A model generated the notes under the pieces. It made no database searches. It worked only from the letters and a program-made list of their open reading frames with translations, and was not told the DNA's origin. From Cellulosimicrobium composti (lineage in GTDB: Bacteria > Actinomycetota > Actinomycetes > Actinomycetales > Cellulomonadaceae), in assembly GCF_009711085.1 (NCBI RefSeq), contig NZ_WMKA01000030.1, forward strand, positions 7,075 to 46,837: a stretch of DNA of 39,763 nucleotides, read 5' to 3'. This document shows positions 7,391 through 15,412 of this stretch, one piece after another; position 1 is the stretch's first letter; each line of letters begins with the position of its first letter. Position numbers and translations under genes: made by a program.

Positions 7391-8691
7391 CCCGGGCCGG
7401 TCCGCGCCGTCTCGAAGCGCACGGCGACGCGGCCGTCGTCGCCGACGCGCACGACCCACCCGCGCCCGTCGGCGGCTGTGGCGACGTCGAGCCCGGGCGC
7501 GACGTTCGCGGCCGTCGCCCGGACGGGTCCCGAGGGCGACGGCGCGGGCAACGGCACGGCGTCGGCGGGCTCCGCGGGGGCCTCTGCGGCCTCGTCGCCG
7601 AGCGGCAGCATGAGCTGCGCGTGCTCGGACAGCGCGTGGAACGCGACCCCGAGGAGCCGGACGGGCTCGGTGACGTCGGCGAGGCGCAGCGCGCGGTGCG
7701 CGGCGTCGCGCAGCGCGCCCTCGTCGGCGGTCGGGCGGGGCAGGGTCACGGAACGCGTGAGCGTCGTGAACGACGCGAGCCGCACCTTGACGACGACGGT
7801 GCGCGCAGCGACGGCGTGCCGCTCGAGGCGGGCGAGCGCGGCGTCGACCACGGGGTCGAGGGCGGCGGCGATCGCCGCCCGGCCGTGCAGGTCGGTGTCG
7901 AAGGTGTGCTCGGCGCCCGCGGACTTCCGCTCGCGCACGGTGGTGACCGGCCGGTCGTCCCACCCGCGCGCGATCCGGTACAGGTTCGTGCCGCCCGCCT
8001 CGCCCGCGACGAGGAGCAGCGTGTCGAGCGGCTGCCGGCGCAGGTCCGCGACCGTGCGGACCCCGAGCTCGTCGAGGCGCGCGGCGGACACGGGTCCGAC
8101 GCCCCACAGCGCCCGCACGGGCAGGTCGAGCAGGAACGCGTCCTCGTCGTCGGCGCCGACCACGCGCACCCCGCCGGGCTTCGCGGCCTCGGACGCGAGC
8201 TTCGCGACGAGCTTCGACCGGCCGAGCCCGAGGGACACCGGCAGCCCGCTCAGCTCGCGCGCTCGCTCCCGGATCCGGTGCGCGAGCGCGCGAAGGTCGG
8301 TCTCGGGCCCGACCGCGCCCGCGACGTCCGCGAACGCCTCGTCGATGCTCACCGGCTCGACGAGCTCGGTGACCTCGCGCAGCGCCGCCATGATCCGTGC
8401 CGAGTAGGCGGAGTACGCGGCGAACCGTGGCACGACGACGACCGTCGACGGCGGGCACAGCCGCCGCGCCTGCTCCATGGGCATCGCGGAGCGCGCGCCG
8501 TACTGCCGCGCCTCGTACGACGCCGTCGCGACGACGCTGCGCGGACCCACCCCGCCGACGAGCACGGGACGCCCGCGCAGCGACGGGCGCTGGTGCTGCT
8601 CGACGGCCGCGAAGAACGCGTCCGCGTCGAGGTGGACGATCGTCGGGCGCGCGCGCAGCACCGGGGCGTGCGGCGCGCGGTCGATGCTCAC
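7285..8691 (-). CDS. dinB: DNA polymerase IV (Y-family translesion polymerase)
   Basis: Error-prone polymerase for bypass of damaged bases. 468 aa from GTG 8691, longer than E. coli DinB because of a C-terminal extension of ~110 aa. Catalytic motifs: LDADAFFAAVEQ (21-32, metal-binding Asp and steric-gate region), SYEARQYGARSAMP (58-71), SIDE (115-118, catalytic Asp/Glu), then helix-hairpin-helix segments near LWGVGPVSAARLDELGVRT and the little-finger domain. GLGRSKLVAKLASEAAKP is also typical. After the little finger comes an Ala/Pro linker with MLPLG, plausibly a sliding-clamp-binding peptide, and an actinobacterial C-terminal domain (GYQRWVDPDAEDL). AGGG sits just before GTG. Overlaps the end of the MFS gene on the opposite strand. 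Confidence 0.93.
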   Translation of the reverse strand: MSIDRAPHAPVLRARPTIVHLDADAFFAAVEQHQRPSLRGRPVLVGGVGPRSVVATASYEARQYGARSAMPMEQARRLCPPSTVVVVPRFAAYSAYSARIMAALREVTELVEPVSIDEAFADVAGAVGPETDLRALAHRIRERARELSGLPVSLGLGRSKLVAKLASEAAKPGGVRVVGADDEDAFLLDLPVRALWGVGPVSAARLDELGVRTVADLRRQPLDTLLLVAGEAGGTNLYRIARGWDDRPVTTVRERKSAGAEHTFDTDLHGRAAIAAALDPVVDAALARLERHAVAARTVVVKVRLASFTTLTRSVTLPRPTADEGALRDAAHRALRLADVTEPVRLLGVAFHALSEHAQLMLPLGDEAAEAPAEPADAVPLPAPSPSGPVRATAANVAPGLDVATAADGRGWVVRVGDDGRVAVRFETARTGPGYQRWVDPDAEDLTLVEPLGPDGEPIRPVPPDDDA

Positions 8692-8830
8692 CGCCCTACT
8701 CTGCCCGCCCGGACCGACACGGGGGACTTTCGTTCGGACCCTGGCGTAAACACGCCGCCGCCAGGTAAGTTGCAGGAGACCGAACAAATCCCGGGATCCC
8801 CAGCCCGGGCCGAAGAGCAACGAGGCCTTC

Positions 8831-10582
8831 ATGACCGATCGATCGACACCCAGCGTGGCCTCCTCGGGCCGCTCGTCCACCCCCTCCCCGCACGCACCGA
8901 CCGCCCGCTCGCGCGCGGTCGCGACCACCGCCGTCGTCGGGGCGCTCGCCCTCGCGGCGTCCACCTTCGCCGTGCCCGCCGCGGCGGCACCGCAGCCCGC
9001 GGCGAAGCCGACGGCGTCCGTCGCCGGGCCGTCGGACATCAACGGGTTCCGCAGCGTCGGCTACGTCATGGCCGACTCGCGCCAGACCCGCGACTTCCAC
9101 GTGGCCGACCTCGTGCGCACCGGGGCGATCGAGGACCTCACCCACATCAACTACGCGTTCGGCAACGTCACGACCGACCTCGTGTGCGACATCGCCGACG
9201 TCCCGGGCGAGGGCGACCCGCTCAACGACTTCGTCGCCGAGGTCCCCGCCGCGGACTCCGTGGACGGCAAGGCCGACGAGCCCGGCCAGGTGCTCGCCGG
9301 GAACTTCAACCAGCTGAAGAAGCTCAAGGCCGTCAGCCCCGAGACGAAGATCCTCATCTCGCTCGGCGGCTGGACCTGGTCCGACAACTTCTCGGAGGCG
9401 GCGTCGACCCCCGAGGGCCGCACCGCGCTCGTCGACTCCTGCCTCGACCTCTACATCGACGGCGACCTGCCCGTCGTCGACGGCAAGGGCGGCCCGGGCG
9501 CCGCGGCCGGGATCTTCGACGGCATCGACATCGACTGGGAGTGGCCGGTCACGGGCGGCGAGACGGCCAACGCCCGCCCCGAGGACAAGGAGAACTTCCT
9601 GCTCCTCATGGAGGAGTTCCGCGCCGAGCTCGACGCGCGCGGCGCGGCGAACGGGCAGGAGTACCTCCTCACGGCGTTCGCCCCGGCGGGCGGCTGGAAC
9701 GCGGGCGAGGGCGGCTGGCTCGACCCGCGCCTGTTCGCCGTCGTCGACTTCCTCAACGTGCAGGGCTACGACTTCCACGGCGGCTGGGTGCCGAACCAGA
9801 CGGGGCACCAGGGCAACCTGCACCCCGACGGCACGCAGAACTGGGGGCTCGGGCTCGACGGCGCGCTCGCCATGTACGTCAACGCGGGCGCCGACCCGTC
9901 GCAGGTCAACGCGGGCCTCGCCGCCTACGGCCACGGCTGGTACGGCGTCGAGGACGGCTCGCAGGGCTGGCAGCCCGCCGCGGGCTACGTGGGCACCAAG
10001 ACGTACGCGGAGCTGCGCTCGTTCGACGGCGAGGCGTTCTTCGACCCGGAGATCGGCGCGAGCTGGCTCTACGACGGCGACGAGTGGTGGAGCTACGACG
10101 ACCCGGCGTCGGTGACGGCCAAGGCCGAGTTCGTCGCGACGCAGGGCTACGGCGGCGCGATGTGGTGGGACCTCTCCGGTGACTACCGCAACGAGCTGGG
10201 CGACGCCCTGGGCTCGACGCTGCGCGCGGCGACCCCGGGACCGGGCGTCGCGGACGAGTGCGCGGCGCCGTGGTACGGCACGGGCGTCTACACGGGCGGC
10301 GACGTCGTGTCGCACGAGGGTGCGGAGTACGCGGCCCGGTGGTGGACGCGCAACCAGGAGCCGGGCGCGAGCAACGCCTGGAAGAAGATCGGCCCGTGCG
10401 GCACGGCGCCCGCGGTCGAGGTCGCGGACTGCGCCCCGGCGTGGTCGCGCGAGGCCGTGTACACCGGCGGTCAGACCGCCTCCCGCGCGGGCGTGAACTA
10501 CCGCGCCCAGTGGTGGACGCAGGGCGAGCTGCCCGGGTCCGTGACGTGGGGCTCGTGGGACCCGGTGGGTCTGTGCGCGTGA
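8831..10582 (+). CDS. Secreted GH18 chitinase with two C-terminal CBM5/12 chitin-binding modules
   Basis: Hydrolyses beta-1,4-GlcNAc chains outside the cell. 583 aa. Long signal peptide: polar Ser/Pro-rich n-region, hydrophobic core about 28-46, likely cleavage after AAA near 53. GH18 barrel about 72-465 with SLGGW (177-181) and the catalytic DGIDIDWEWP (230-239, acid/base Glu237, with Asp233 and Asp235), plus NVQGYDFHGGW near strand 6 and AMWWDLSGD near the barrel end. Two ~50-aa CBM5/12 repeats follow (about 474-523 and 532-583), each with the VYTGG...Y.A.WWT pattern and flanking Cys. ATG is preceded by GAGG at 8822-8825. Strong terminators follow, so it is monocistronic. Upstream, a short hairpin GGCGT-AAAC-ACGCC (8743-8756) may be regulatory. 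Confidence 0.95.
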   Translation: MTDRSTPSVASSGRSSTPSPHAPTARSRAVATTAVVGALALAASTFAVPAAAAPQPAAKPTASVAGPSDINGFRSVGYVMADSRQTRDFHVADLVRTGAIEDLTHINYAFGNVTTDLVCDIADVPGEGDPLNDFVAEVPAADSVDGKADEPGQVLAGNFNQLKKLKAVSPETKILISLGGWTWSDNFSEAASTPEGRTALVDSCLDLYIDGDLPVVDGKGGPGAAAGIFDGIDIDWEWPVTGGETANARPEDKENFLLLMEEFRAELDARGAANGQEYLLTAFAPAGGWNAGEGGWLDPRLFAVVDFLNVQGYDFHGGWVPNQTGHQGNLHPDGTQNWGLGLDGALAMYVNAGADPSQVNAGLAAYGHGWYGVEDGSQGWQPAAGYVGTKTYAELRSFDGEAFFDPEIGASWLYDGDEWWSYDDPASVTAKAEFVATQGYGGAMWWDLSGDYRNELGDALGSTLRAATPGPGVADECAAPWYGTGVYTGGDVVSHEGAEYAARWWTRNQEPGASNAWKKIGPCGTAPAVEVADCAPAWSREAVYTGGQTASRAGVNYRAQWWTQGELPGSVTWGSWDPVGLCA

Positions 10583-10594
10583 CCTGACGGTCGG

Positions 10595-10665
10595 CCGGGC
10601 GGTACGCCGCCCGGACCACCCCGCACGACGACGGCGGGCCCGGTCCTCGAGACCGGGCCCGCCGT
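10595..10665 (+). terminator. Double hairpin terminator after chitinase
   Basis: First hairpin CCGGGCGG-TACG-CCGCCCGG (10595-10614) has a UNCG-type tetraloop. The second has a 15-bp perfect stem (10631-10645 / 10651-10665) with a CTCGA loop. They begin 12 and 48 nt after the chitinase stop. Confidence 0.85.
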
Positions 10666-10686
10666 TCGCGTCGGCGCGGCTGGGGC

Positions 10687-10754
10687 GGTCGGCGCGGTCG
10701 GCGCGGTGGCGCGAGAGCCCGCGGCGGGCGCGGCAGGCGCGGCAGGCGCGTCAG
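10687..10754. repeat. Short GC-rich tandem repeats
   Basis: Two 9-bp tandem sets: GGTCGGCGC twice (10687-10704) and GCGCGGCAG about three times (10728-10754, last copy GCGCGTCAG). They fill the space between the chitinase terminator and the end of the PAP2 gene. No coding potential recognised. Confidence 0.6.
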
Positions 10755-10774
10755 GTGCGGGAGCGCCGGGAGGC

Positions 10775-11482
10775 TCAGCGGTGCTCGCGGGTCACGGCGC
10801 GCACGTCGCGCTGCAGGTAGTTCCACGCGAGCACGCAGCAGACGACGCCGTTCACGAGGCCCGCGACGACGTCGGCCGTGCCGTGCGCCCCCCGGTACAG
10901 CCGGGACACCCCGACGCCGAGGGGCACGAGGCAGCACAGGATCGTCACGACGACCCGCAGCACCGGGTGCGTGATGCGCTGCGCGAGCAGCATGAGCGTC
11001 AGGTAGAACGCGGCCGACGCGCCGGTGTGGCCCGACGGGAAGCTCGACGTGGGCGGGGCCTCGTCGAGCCGTGAGACGTCGGGCCGCTCGCGCCCCACGA
11101 CGATCGACGACGTGAGGAAGATCAGCGCCTGCAGCGCGACGGCGAGCGCGGGCACGACGGCGAACCACCACTGCCGCGTCCGCCACCACACGAGCAGCAC
11201 GGTGAGCAGCGTGCCGCCGATGATGAACTCGGTGGTCCCGATGAGGGACAGCACGTCGGTCACCGCGTCCCAGGTCGGCGTGCGGCGCTCCTCGAACCAG
11301 CGGTTCACCGCGACCTCGCCCGGCAGGTCGCCGAGCGGCCCCCGCACGAGGAACCCCGTGGCCACGATGAGCACCCACAGCACCGCGCCGGGCACGAACG
11401 CGCGGAGGCCGACGTCGCGCAGCACCTCCTTCGCGGTGGGTCGGGACGTGTCGAGCTCGTAGCGGTGCACGAAGGGACGCAT
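10775..11482 (-). CDS. PAP2-family membrane phosphatase
   Basis: 235 aa integral membrane phosphatase, of the type acting on lipid phosphates or undecaprenyl diphosphate. About six hydrophobic segments; first near 30-48 (FVPGAVLWVLIVATGFLV). Phosphatase motifs: GRERP near the start of motif 1, TSSFPSGHTGASAAF (motif 2), SRLYRGAHGTADV (motif 3, catalytic His and Asp). The usual motif-1 Lys is Ser here (SIVVGRERP), a form I associate with a common actinobacterial subgroup. ATG 11482 shares its A with the stop codon of the upstream PAP2 gene, so the two are translationally coupled. Exact substrate unknown. Confidence 0.88.
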   Translation of the reverse strand: MRPFVHRYELDTSRPTAKEVLRDVGLRAFVPGAVLWVLIVATGFLVRGPLGDLPGEVAVNRWFEERRTPTWDAVTDVLSLIGTTEFIIGGTLLTVLLVWWRTRQWWFAVVPALAVALQALIFLTSSIVVGRERPDVSRLDEAPPTSSFPSGHTGASAAFYLTLMLLAQRITHPVLRVVVTILCCLVPLGVGVSRLYRGAHGTADVVAGLVNGVVCCVLAWNYLQRDVRAVTREHR

Positions 11483-12171
11483 CAGACCTCGATCCTCGGA
11501 GCGGACCCGGACGGGGCGGCGGACGCCCACCCGTGGAAGCCGACGGCGGACGCCCCGGCGACGACGCCGCCGAGGAGGAGCCCGCCGACGACGTCGGACG
11601 GGTGGTGCACGCCGAGCAGCACGCGGTCGGCGGCGGTGACGAGCGCGAGCACCACGGCCGCCGTCGCGACCGCGGCACGACCGCGACGGCGCAGCAGCGG
11701 CCGCACGAGCACCGTGAGGCTCACCCCGACGGCGGCCGCGTTCATCGCGTGACCGGACGGGAAGCTCGTGCCCGGCACCGTGGTCACGACGTCCTCGACG
11801 ACGGGCCGGGCGCGGCCCACGAGCCCCTTCGCCGCGAGGCCGAGCGCCCACGCGCCCCAGACCGTGCCGGCCGCCCAGGCGGCGCGCGCCCCAAGGCCCC
11901 GGCGGTGCCAGGCCCACGCGCACACACCCGTGGCGGCGAGGTTCATCCACCGCGCGGCGAGCGCCTCCTGCCCGACGAGCAGCGCGCGACGCAGCGCCGG
12001 GCGCGCGGCCGTGAACCGGGTCGCCGCGGCGACGGTCGCACGGTCGGCCTCGGCGACGGCGCCCGACTCCGCGCGCACGAGCCACCCGAGCGCGAGCACC
12101 GGCACGCTGGCCGCGACCCCGTACGACGCGGCCCGTCCGAGCGCGCGGCGCGAGGTCCGGTCGGCGAGCAC
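11482..12171 (-). CDS. PAP2-family membrane phosphatase, second copy
   Basis: 229 aa. First gene of the PAP2 pair. Motif 1 is canonical (KGLVGRARP), motif 2 SFPSGHAMNAAA, motif 3 DRVLLGVHHPSDVVGG with catalytic His and Asp. An N-terminal membrane helix follows the basic start (ASVPVLALGWLV), with several more to the C-terminus. GTG 12171 is chosen because TACTGT (12178-12183, minus strand) lies 6 nt upstream, predicting a leaderless mRNA. The open frame extends further upstream but through the repeat region. It diverges strongly in sequence from its partner, so this is an old duplication or a heterologous pair. Confidence 0.85.
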   Translation of the reverse strand: MLADRTSRRALGRAASYGVAASVPVLALGWLVRAESGAVAEADRATVAAATRFTAARPALRRALLVGQEALAARWMNLAATGVCAWAWHRRGLGARAAWAAGTVWGAWALGLAAKGLVGRARPVVEDVVTTVPGTSFPSGHAMNAAAVGVSLTVLVRPLLRRRGRAAVATAAVVLALVTAADRVLLGVHHPSDVVGGLLLGGVVAGASAVGFHGWASAAPSGSAPRIEV

Positions 12172-12208
12172 CCCCGGACAGTAGCGGCGCCCCCGTGCGC
12201 ACGCGCGC

Positions 12209-12335
12209 CAGGACGACACCCGCCCCGCGCCCGTCAGGACGAACCCGCCCCGAGCCCGCACGCCAGGACGACATCCCCCCGCGCCCGCACGCAGGACGAC
12301 ATCCGCCCCGTGCCCGCACGCCAGGACGCGTGCCC
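12209..12335. repeat. Degenerate ~28-bp tandem repeat array
   Basis: Five copies of a unit beginning CAGGACGA and continuing with C-rich sequence and GCACGC, at 12209, 12235, 12264, 12292 and 12322 (spacings 26, 29, 28, 30); the last copy is truncated. It sits immediately upstream of the predicted leaderless PAP2 promoter. The rest of the gap to 12454 shows no gene. Confidence 0.75.
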
Positions 12336-12454
12336 GCGCTCGCACGCCCGCGCTCGCAGCGCCATCACGACGTCACGCGCGCCCGCACGGAACGGCACGT
12401 CGTCCCTCCACCACGACGCCTCGTCGACGCGAGCGGGCGCCCACCCGTCGGACG

Positions 12455-12850
12455 TCAGCCGGGGAGGGCGGCGACCGCCTCGATCTCGACGAGCGCGCCC
12501 GGCCGTCCGAGGCCGACACGCAGCACGGTCACGGCGGCGGGGTGGGGACCCCACACCTCCCCGACGGCCGCGAACCCCTCCATGAGGTCGGCCTCGGGGT
12601 CGAGGTAGACGGCGAGGCGCGCGACGTCCTGCGGGCCGGCGCCCGCCTCGGCGAGGACGGCGAGCACGTTGCGCAGGGCCTGCGCCGTCTGGGCCGCGAT
12701 GCCGCCCTCGACGATCGCGCCGTCGGCGTCGGTGCCGTTCTGGCCGCCCACGTACAGGGTGCGCCCCGTCTCGACGATCGTGCCCTGCGAGAACGCGGGG
12801 TTGCGGTGCAGCCCGGGCGGGTTGAGGTGCGTGACGGTCGGCGTGGTCAT
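12455..12850 (-). CDS. RidA/YjgF/Rid-family protein
   Basis: 131 aa, a single trimer-forming Rid domain. Family hallmarks: NPAFSQGTIVETGRTLYVGGQNG near 17-39, AAQTAQALRNVLAVLAEAGAG near 52-72, and a C-terminal VEIEAVAALPG. Canonical RidA deaminates reactive enamines and imines using a conserved Arg in the VARLP segment; here the equivalent stretch reads RVGLGRPG and the Arg appears to be Leu, so it may belong to a non-RidA Rid subgroup with another role. ATG has a strong AGGAGGG ribosome site 7 nt upstream. Divergent from the Nudix gene. Confidence 0.85.
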   Translation of the reverse strand: MTTPTVTHLNPPGLHRNPAFSQGTIVETGRTLYVGGQNGTDADGAIVEGGIAAQTAQALRNVLAVLAEAGAGPQDVARLAVYLDPEADLMEGFAAVGEVWGPHPAAVTVLRVGLGRPGALVEIEAVAALPG

Positions 12851-12987
12851 CGTGGTCCCTCCTGCGGTCCGGTCCTCGGGCGGTCGACGCTACGCCGCAC
12901 CTCCGACACGCCCGCGCGCACCGCTCGCCGGGGCGACGGCCGCGCGCTCGACAAGCCGGAGCGGCGTCCGCTGTGTAGGAAGGAGGG

Positions 12988-13479
12988 GTGAAGCAGTCAG
13001 CAGGGCTCGTGCTCTACCGGATCCGTGACGGCGTCGTCGAGGTGCTCCTCGGGCACATGGGCGGCCCGTTGTGGGCGCGCAAGGACGCGGGCGGCTGGAC
13101 GATCCCCAAGGGCGAGGTCGAACCGGGAGAGGACGGTCTGGCCGCGGCGCTGCGCGAGTTCGCCGAGGAGCTCGGGGTCCCCGCGCCGGACGCGGCGGCG
13201 CCGGACCTCGACCTGGGCACCGTGCGGCAGCGCGCGGGCAAGCTCGTGTCGGCGTGGGCGCGCGAGGCGGACCTCGACGTCACGGCGATCGCGAGCAACA
13301 CGTTCGCGCTGGAGTGGCCGCCGCGATCGGGGCGGATGCAGGAGTTCCCGGAGCTGGACCGTGCGGCGTGGTTCCCGGTCGCGCGCGCCCGCGGGCTCGT
13401 CGTCTCCGGCCAGGTGCCGCTGCTCGACCGCCTGGAGGAGCTCGTGGCAGAGGCCGAGGACCGCGCGTCCGGGTCGTAG
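12988..13479 (+). CDS. Nudix hydrolase
   Basis: 163 aa hydrolase of nucleoside-diphosphate-X compounds. Complete Nudix box GEVEPGEDGLAAALREFAEELG near 42-63 (G-x5-E-x7-REUxEExGU). The N-terminal SAGLVLYR and GWTIPKGE strands resemble the Ap4A/NTP-pyrophosphohydrolase-like group, and the C-terminal EFPELDRAAWFPVARAR is typical of that group. GTG follows AGGAGGG almost directly. The TAG stop is part of the -10 of the next gene. Substrate not predictable from sequence. Confidence 0.88.
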   Translation: MKQSAGLVLYRIRDGVVEVLLGHMGGPLWARKDAGGWTIPKGEVEPGEDGLAAALREFAEELGVPAPDAAAPDLDLGTVRQRAGKLVSAWAREADLDVTAIASNTFALEWPPRSGRMQEFPELDRAAWFPVARARGLVVSGQVPLLDRLEELVAEAEDRASGS

Positions 13480-13488
13480 GCTCCGGGC

Positions 13489-13773
13489 GTGGCGCTCTAC
13501 CACTACGGTCTGTCACGGCCGCCGGGGAATCCTCGGCGGCGCCGCGCATACGCCGTCGGGGTGCTGCTGCTCTGCGTGCTGCTCGCCCCGTTCGCGGTCC
13601 GGGGTGCGGTCGAGGGCTGGGCCGCGGGCGAGGTCCCCGGGGCGGCGGTGCTCACGCTGCTCGTCGTCCTCTGCCTCGTCGGCGCGGTCGGCGCGGTGTG
13701 GGCGCTCGTCGACTCGTTCCGGCGGGCCGGCCCGCGGGACGACGACGGCGGGCCGGGTCAGCCCAGCAGGTAG
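13489..13773 (+). CDS. Small two-helix membrane protein
   Basis: 94 aa, family unknown. Two hydrophobic segments: RAYAVGVLLLCVLLAPFAVRG near 20-39 and AAVLTLLVVLCLVGAVGAVWAL near 52-73, with basic flanks and a polar Asp/Gly C-terminal tail. GTG 13489 lies exactly 6 nt after TAGGCT (13477-13482), which includes the Nudix stop codon, so it can be transcribed as a leaderless mRNA independently of that gene. Its last 16 bp overlap the end of the convergent 42-aa gene. Confidence 0.65.
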   Translation: MALYHYGLSRPPGNPRRRRAYAVGVLLLCVLLAPFAVRGAVEGWAAGEVPGAAVLTLLVVLCLVGAVGAVWALVDSFRRAGPRDDDGGPGQPSR

Positions 13774-13886
13774 GGCGCGGCGGCGAAGCCGGCGGCGAGA
13801 CCGACGAGCACGACGGCGACGGCGGACAGGTGCGAGTGGCGCGCGCGGCTCGCGGTGCGGCGGGCGGCGTCGGTCACGGTGGTCAT
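13758..13886 (-). CDS. Very small single-helix membrane protein
   Basis: 42 aa, no family recognised. Basic N-terminal part then one membrane helix, AVAVVLVGLAAGFAAAPYL. ATG 13886 has GAGAGGA about 7 nt upstream, which supports real translation. The same frame is open to 13943 but the extra part has no ribosome site. Convergent with, and overlapping, the neighbouring small membrane protein gene. Confidence 0.5.
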   Translation of the reverse strand: MTTVTDAARRTASRARHSHLSAVAVVLVGLAAGFAAAPYLLG

Positions 13887-13950
13887 GGCGGTCCTCTCGT
13901 CGGGGTGGTACCAGGGAGAGAGACCGCGCCAGACGCGATCCATGACGCGA

Positions 13951-13976
13951 AATCGGCCGACCTCGGCGCGATCTGC
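13951..13976. repeat. Copy of a dispersed intergenic repeat
   Basis: Matches 18587-18612 at 23 of 26 positions (core GCCGAC-x-TCGGCGCGA-x-CTGC). It sits in the otherwise gene-free 13887-14076 stretch. Confidence 0.5.
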
Positions 13977-14001
13977 GTCACACCGCGGCGACCGAAGCGC
14001 G

Positions 14002-14035
14002 CCAACCCTGGTGCAGCATCGTGCACCAGGGTTGG
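14002..14035 (-). terminator. Hairpin terminator of the acyl-CoA dehydrogenase-thiolase operon
   Basis: Perfect 14-bp stem (14002-14015 / 14022-14035), core AACCCTGGTGCA / TGCACCAGGGTT, with a 6-nt loop. It begins 41 nt beyond the thiolase stop in the minus direction. Confidence 0.8.
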
Positions 14036-14076
14036 TCGGTTCGCGCGGCGGAGCCCCGACGGCGCCGCCCGGAGGG

Positions 14077-15303
14077 TCAGGCGCGCAGGATCAGCGCGTC
14101 GCCCTGACCGCCGCCGCCGCACAGCGCCGCGGCGCCGATGCCGCCCCCGCGGCGCCGCAGCGCGAGCGCGAGGTGGAGCGCGAGGCGCGCGCCGGACGCG
14201 CCGACGGGGTGCCCGAGCGCGATCGCGCCGCCGTCGGTGTTGACGACGTCCGCGTCGATGCCGAGGTCGGCGATCGACTGCAGCGCGACGGCGGCGAACG
14301 CCTCGTTGATCTCCACGAGGTCGAGGTCAGCGGCGGAGACCCCCTCGCGCTTCACGGCGGCCTCGATGGCGCGCGCGGGCTGGGAGTGCAGCGAGCTGTC
14401 CGGCCCGGCGACCTGGCCGGCGGCGCCGATCTCGGCGAGCCACGACAGCCCGTTGCGCTTCGCGAAGGCGCGGCTCGCGACGACGACCGCCGCCGCGCCG
14501 TCGGACAGCGGCGAGCTCGACCCGGCGGTGATGGTCCCGTCCTTCACGAAGGCCGGGCGCAACCGCTCCAGCGCCTCGAGCGTCGTGTCGGCGCGCACCC
14601 CCTCGTCGTGCCGGACGACGACCGGCTCGCCCTTGCGCTGCGGCACCTCGACGGGCGCGATCTCCTCGGCGAGGCGGCCGGCGTCGCGCGCCGCGGCGGC
14701 CCGCTGGTGCGAGCGCAGCGCGAACGCGTCCTGCTCGGGGCGGCCGATGCCGCGCGTCGCGCAGCCGCGGTCGGTGAGCTCGCCCATGACCTCGCCGCTG
14801 AACGGGTCGTTCAGGCCGTCGTGCGTGAGGGAGTCGGCCATCGTGACGTCGCCGAACGCGAAGCCGGAGCGCGTGCCGACCACGAGGTGCGGCGCGTTCG
14901 TCATGGACTCCTGGCCACCCGCGACGACGACGCTCGCCTCGCCCGTGCGGACCAGGCGCGCCGCGTCGATGATCGCGGTGAGCCCCGAGAGGCACAGCTT
15001 GTTGATCGTCACGGTCGGCACGTCCCAGCCGATCCCGGCGAGGATCGCGGCCTGGCGCGCGGGGCCCTGCTTGGCGCCCGCCTGCACGACCTGCCCGACG
15101 ATCACCGTGTCGACCTGCTCCGGCGCGACGCCCGCGGCCGCGAGCGCGCCCCGGATCGCGTGCGCGCCGAGCTCGGCGGCCGAGAGCGAGGCGAGCGCCC
15201 CGCGGAAGCGCGCGAACGGGGTGCGCGCGCCGTGCAGGAGGACCGGGGTGACCTCGTCCTCGGCGGTGACGGCTGCGCCGTCGGGAAGGGTGTCGGTGCT
15301 CAT
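14077..15303 (-). CDS. Thiolase (acetyl-CoA C-acyltransferase)
   Basis: Cytosolic condensing/cleaving enzyme, forming or splitting 3-ketoacyl-CoA. 408 aa, standard length. Nucleophile Cys104 in NKLCLSGL, VEINEAFA near 310-317, GHPVGASGAR with His365, and the second active-site Cys395 in ALCGGGGQGDA. The 25-residue N-terminal extension before VLLHGARTPF is unusual but short. GGAG precedes ATG 15303. Second gene after an acyl-CoA dehydrogenase, 109 bp apart with a strong hairpin between them. Likely works in fatty-acid, branched-chain or aromatic acyl-CoA breakdown. Confidence 0.93.
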   Translation of the reverse strand: MSTDTLPDGAAVTAEDEVTPVLLHGARTPFARFRGALASLSAAELGAHAIRGALAAAGVAPEQVDTVIVGQVVQAGAKQGPARQAAILAGIGWDVPTVTINKLCLSGLTAIIDAARLVRTGEASVVVAGGQESMTNAPHLVVGTRSGFAFGDVTMADSLTHDGLNDPFSGEVMGELTDRGCATRGIGRPEQDAFALRSHQRAAAARDAGRLAEEIAPVEVPQRKGEPVVVRHDEGVRADTTLEALERLRPAFVKDGTITAGSSSPLSDGAAAVVVASRAFAKRNGLSWLAEIGAAGQVAGPDSSLHSQPARAIEAAVKREGVSAADLDLVEINEAFAAVALQSIADLGIDADVVNTDGGAIALGHPVGASGARLALHLALALRRRGGGIGAAALCGGGGQGDALILRA

Positions 15304-15345
15304 GGTGCTCCGTCCGGGAGAAGGCGGGACGCGGGGATCGGGGAG

Positions 15346-15381
15346 CCCCGGCGCCGCGAGGAGGGGCGAGCGGCGCCGGGG
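15346..15381 (-). terminator. Intercistronic hairpin between acyl-CoA dehydrogenase and thiolase
   Basis: Perfect 12-bp stem CCCCGGCGCCGC / GCGGCGCCGGGG (15346-15357 / 15370-15381) with a 12-nt loop. A partial terminator or an mRNA processing/stability element that could give the two genes unequal expression. Confidence 0.65.
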
Positions 15382-15412
15382 AGCGGGGGGAGGGCGTGCG
15401 CCCTCGGGGCGG

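Noticed and set aside
6013-10182. 1389-aa open frame across the MFS, dinB and chitinase genes
   Set aside because: High GC removes stops from other frames; composition is Arg/Gly/Ala-rich and the real genes have complete catalytic motifs in different frames.
12209-12335. CRISPR-like array
   Set aside because: Units are degenerate, irregularly spaced (26-30 bp), without separate spacers, and no cas genes are nearby.
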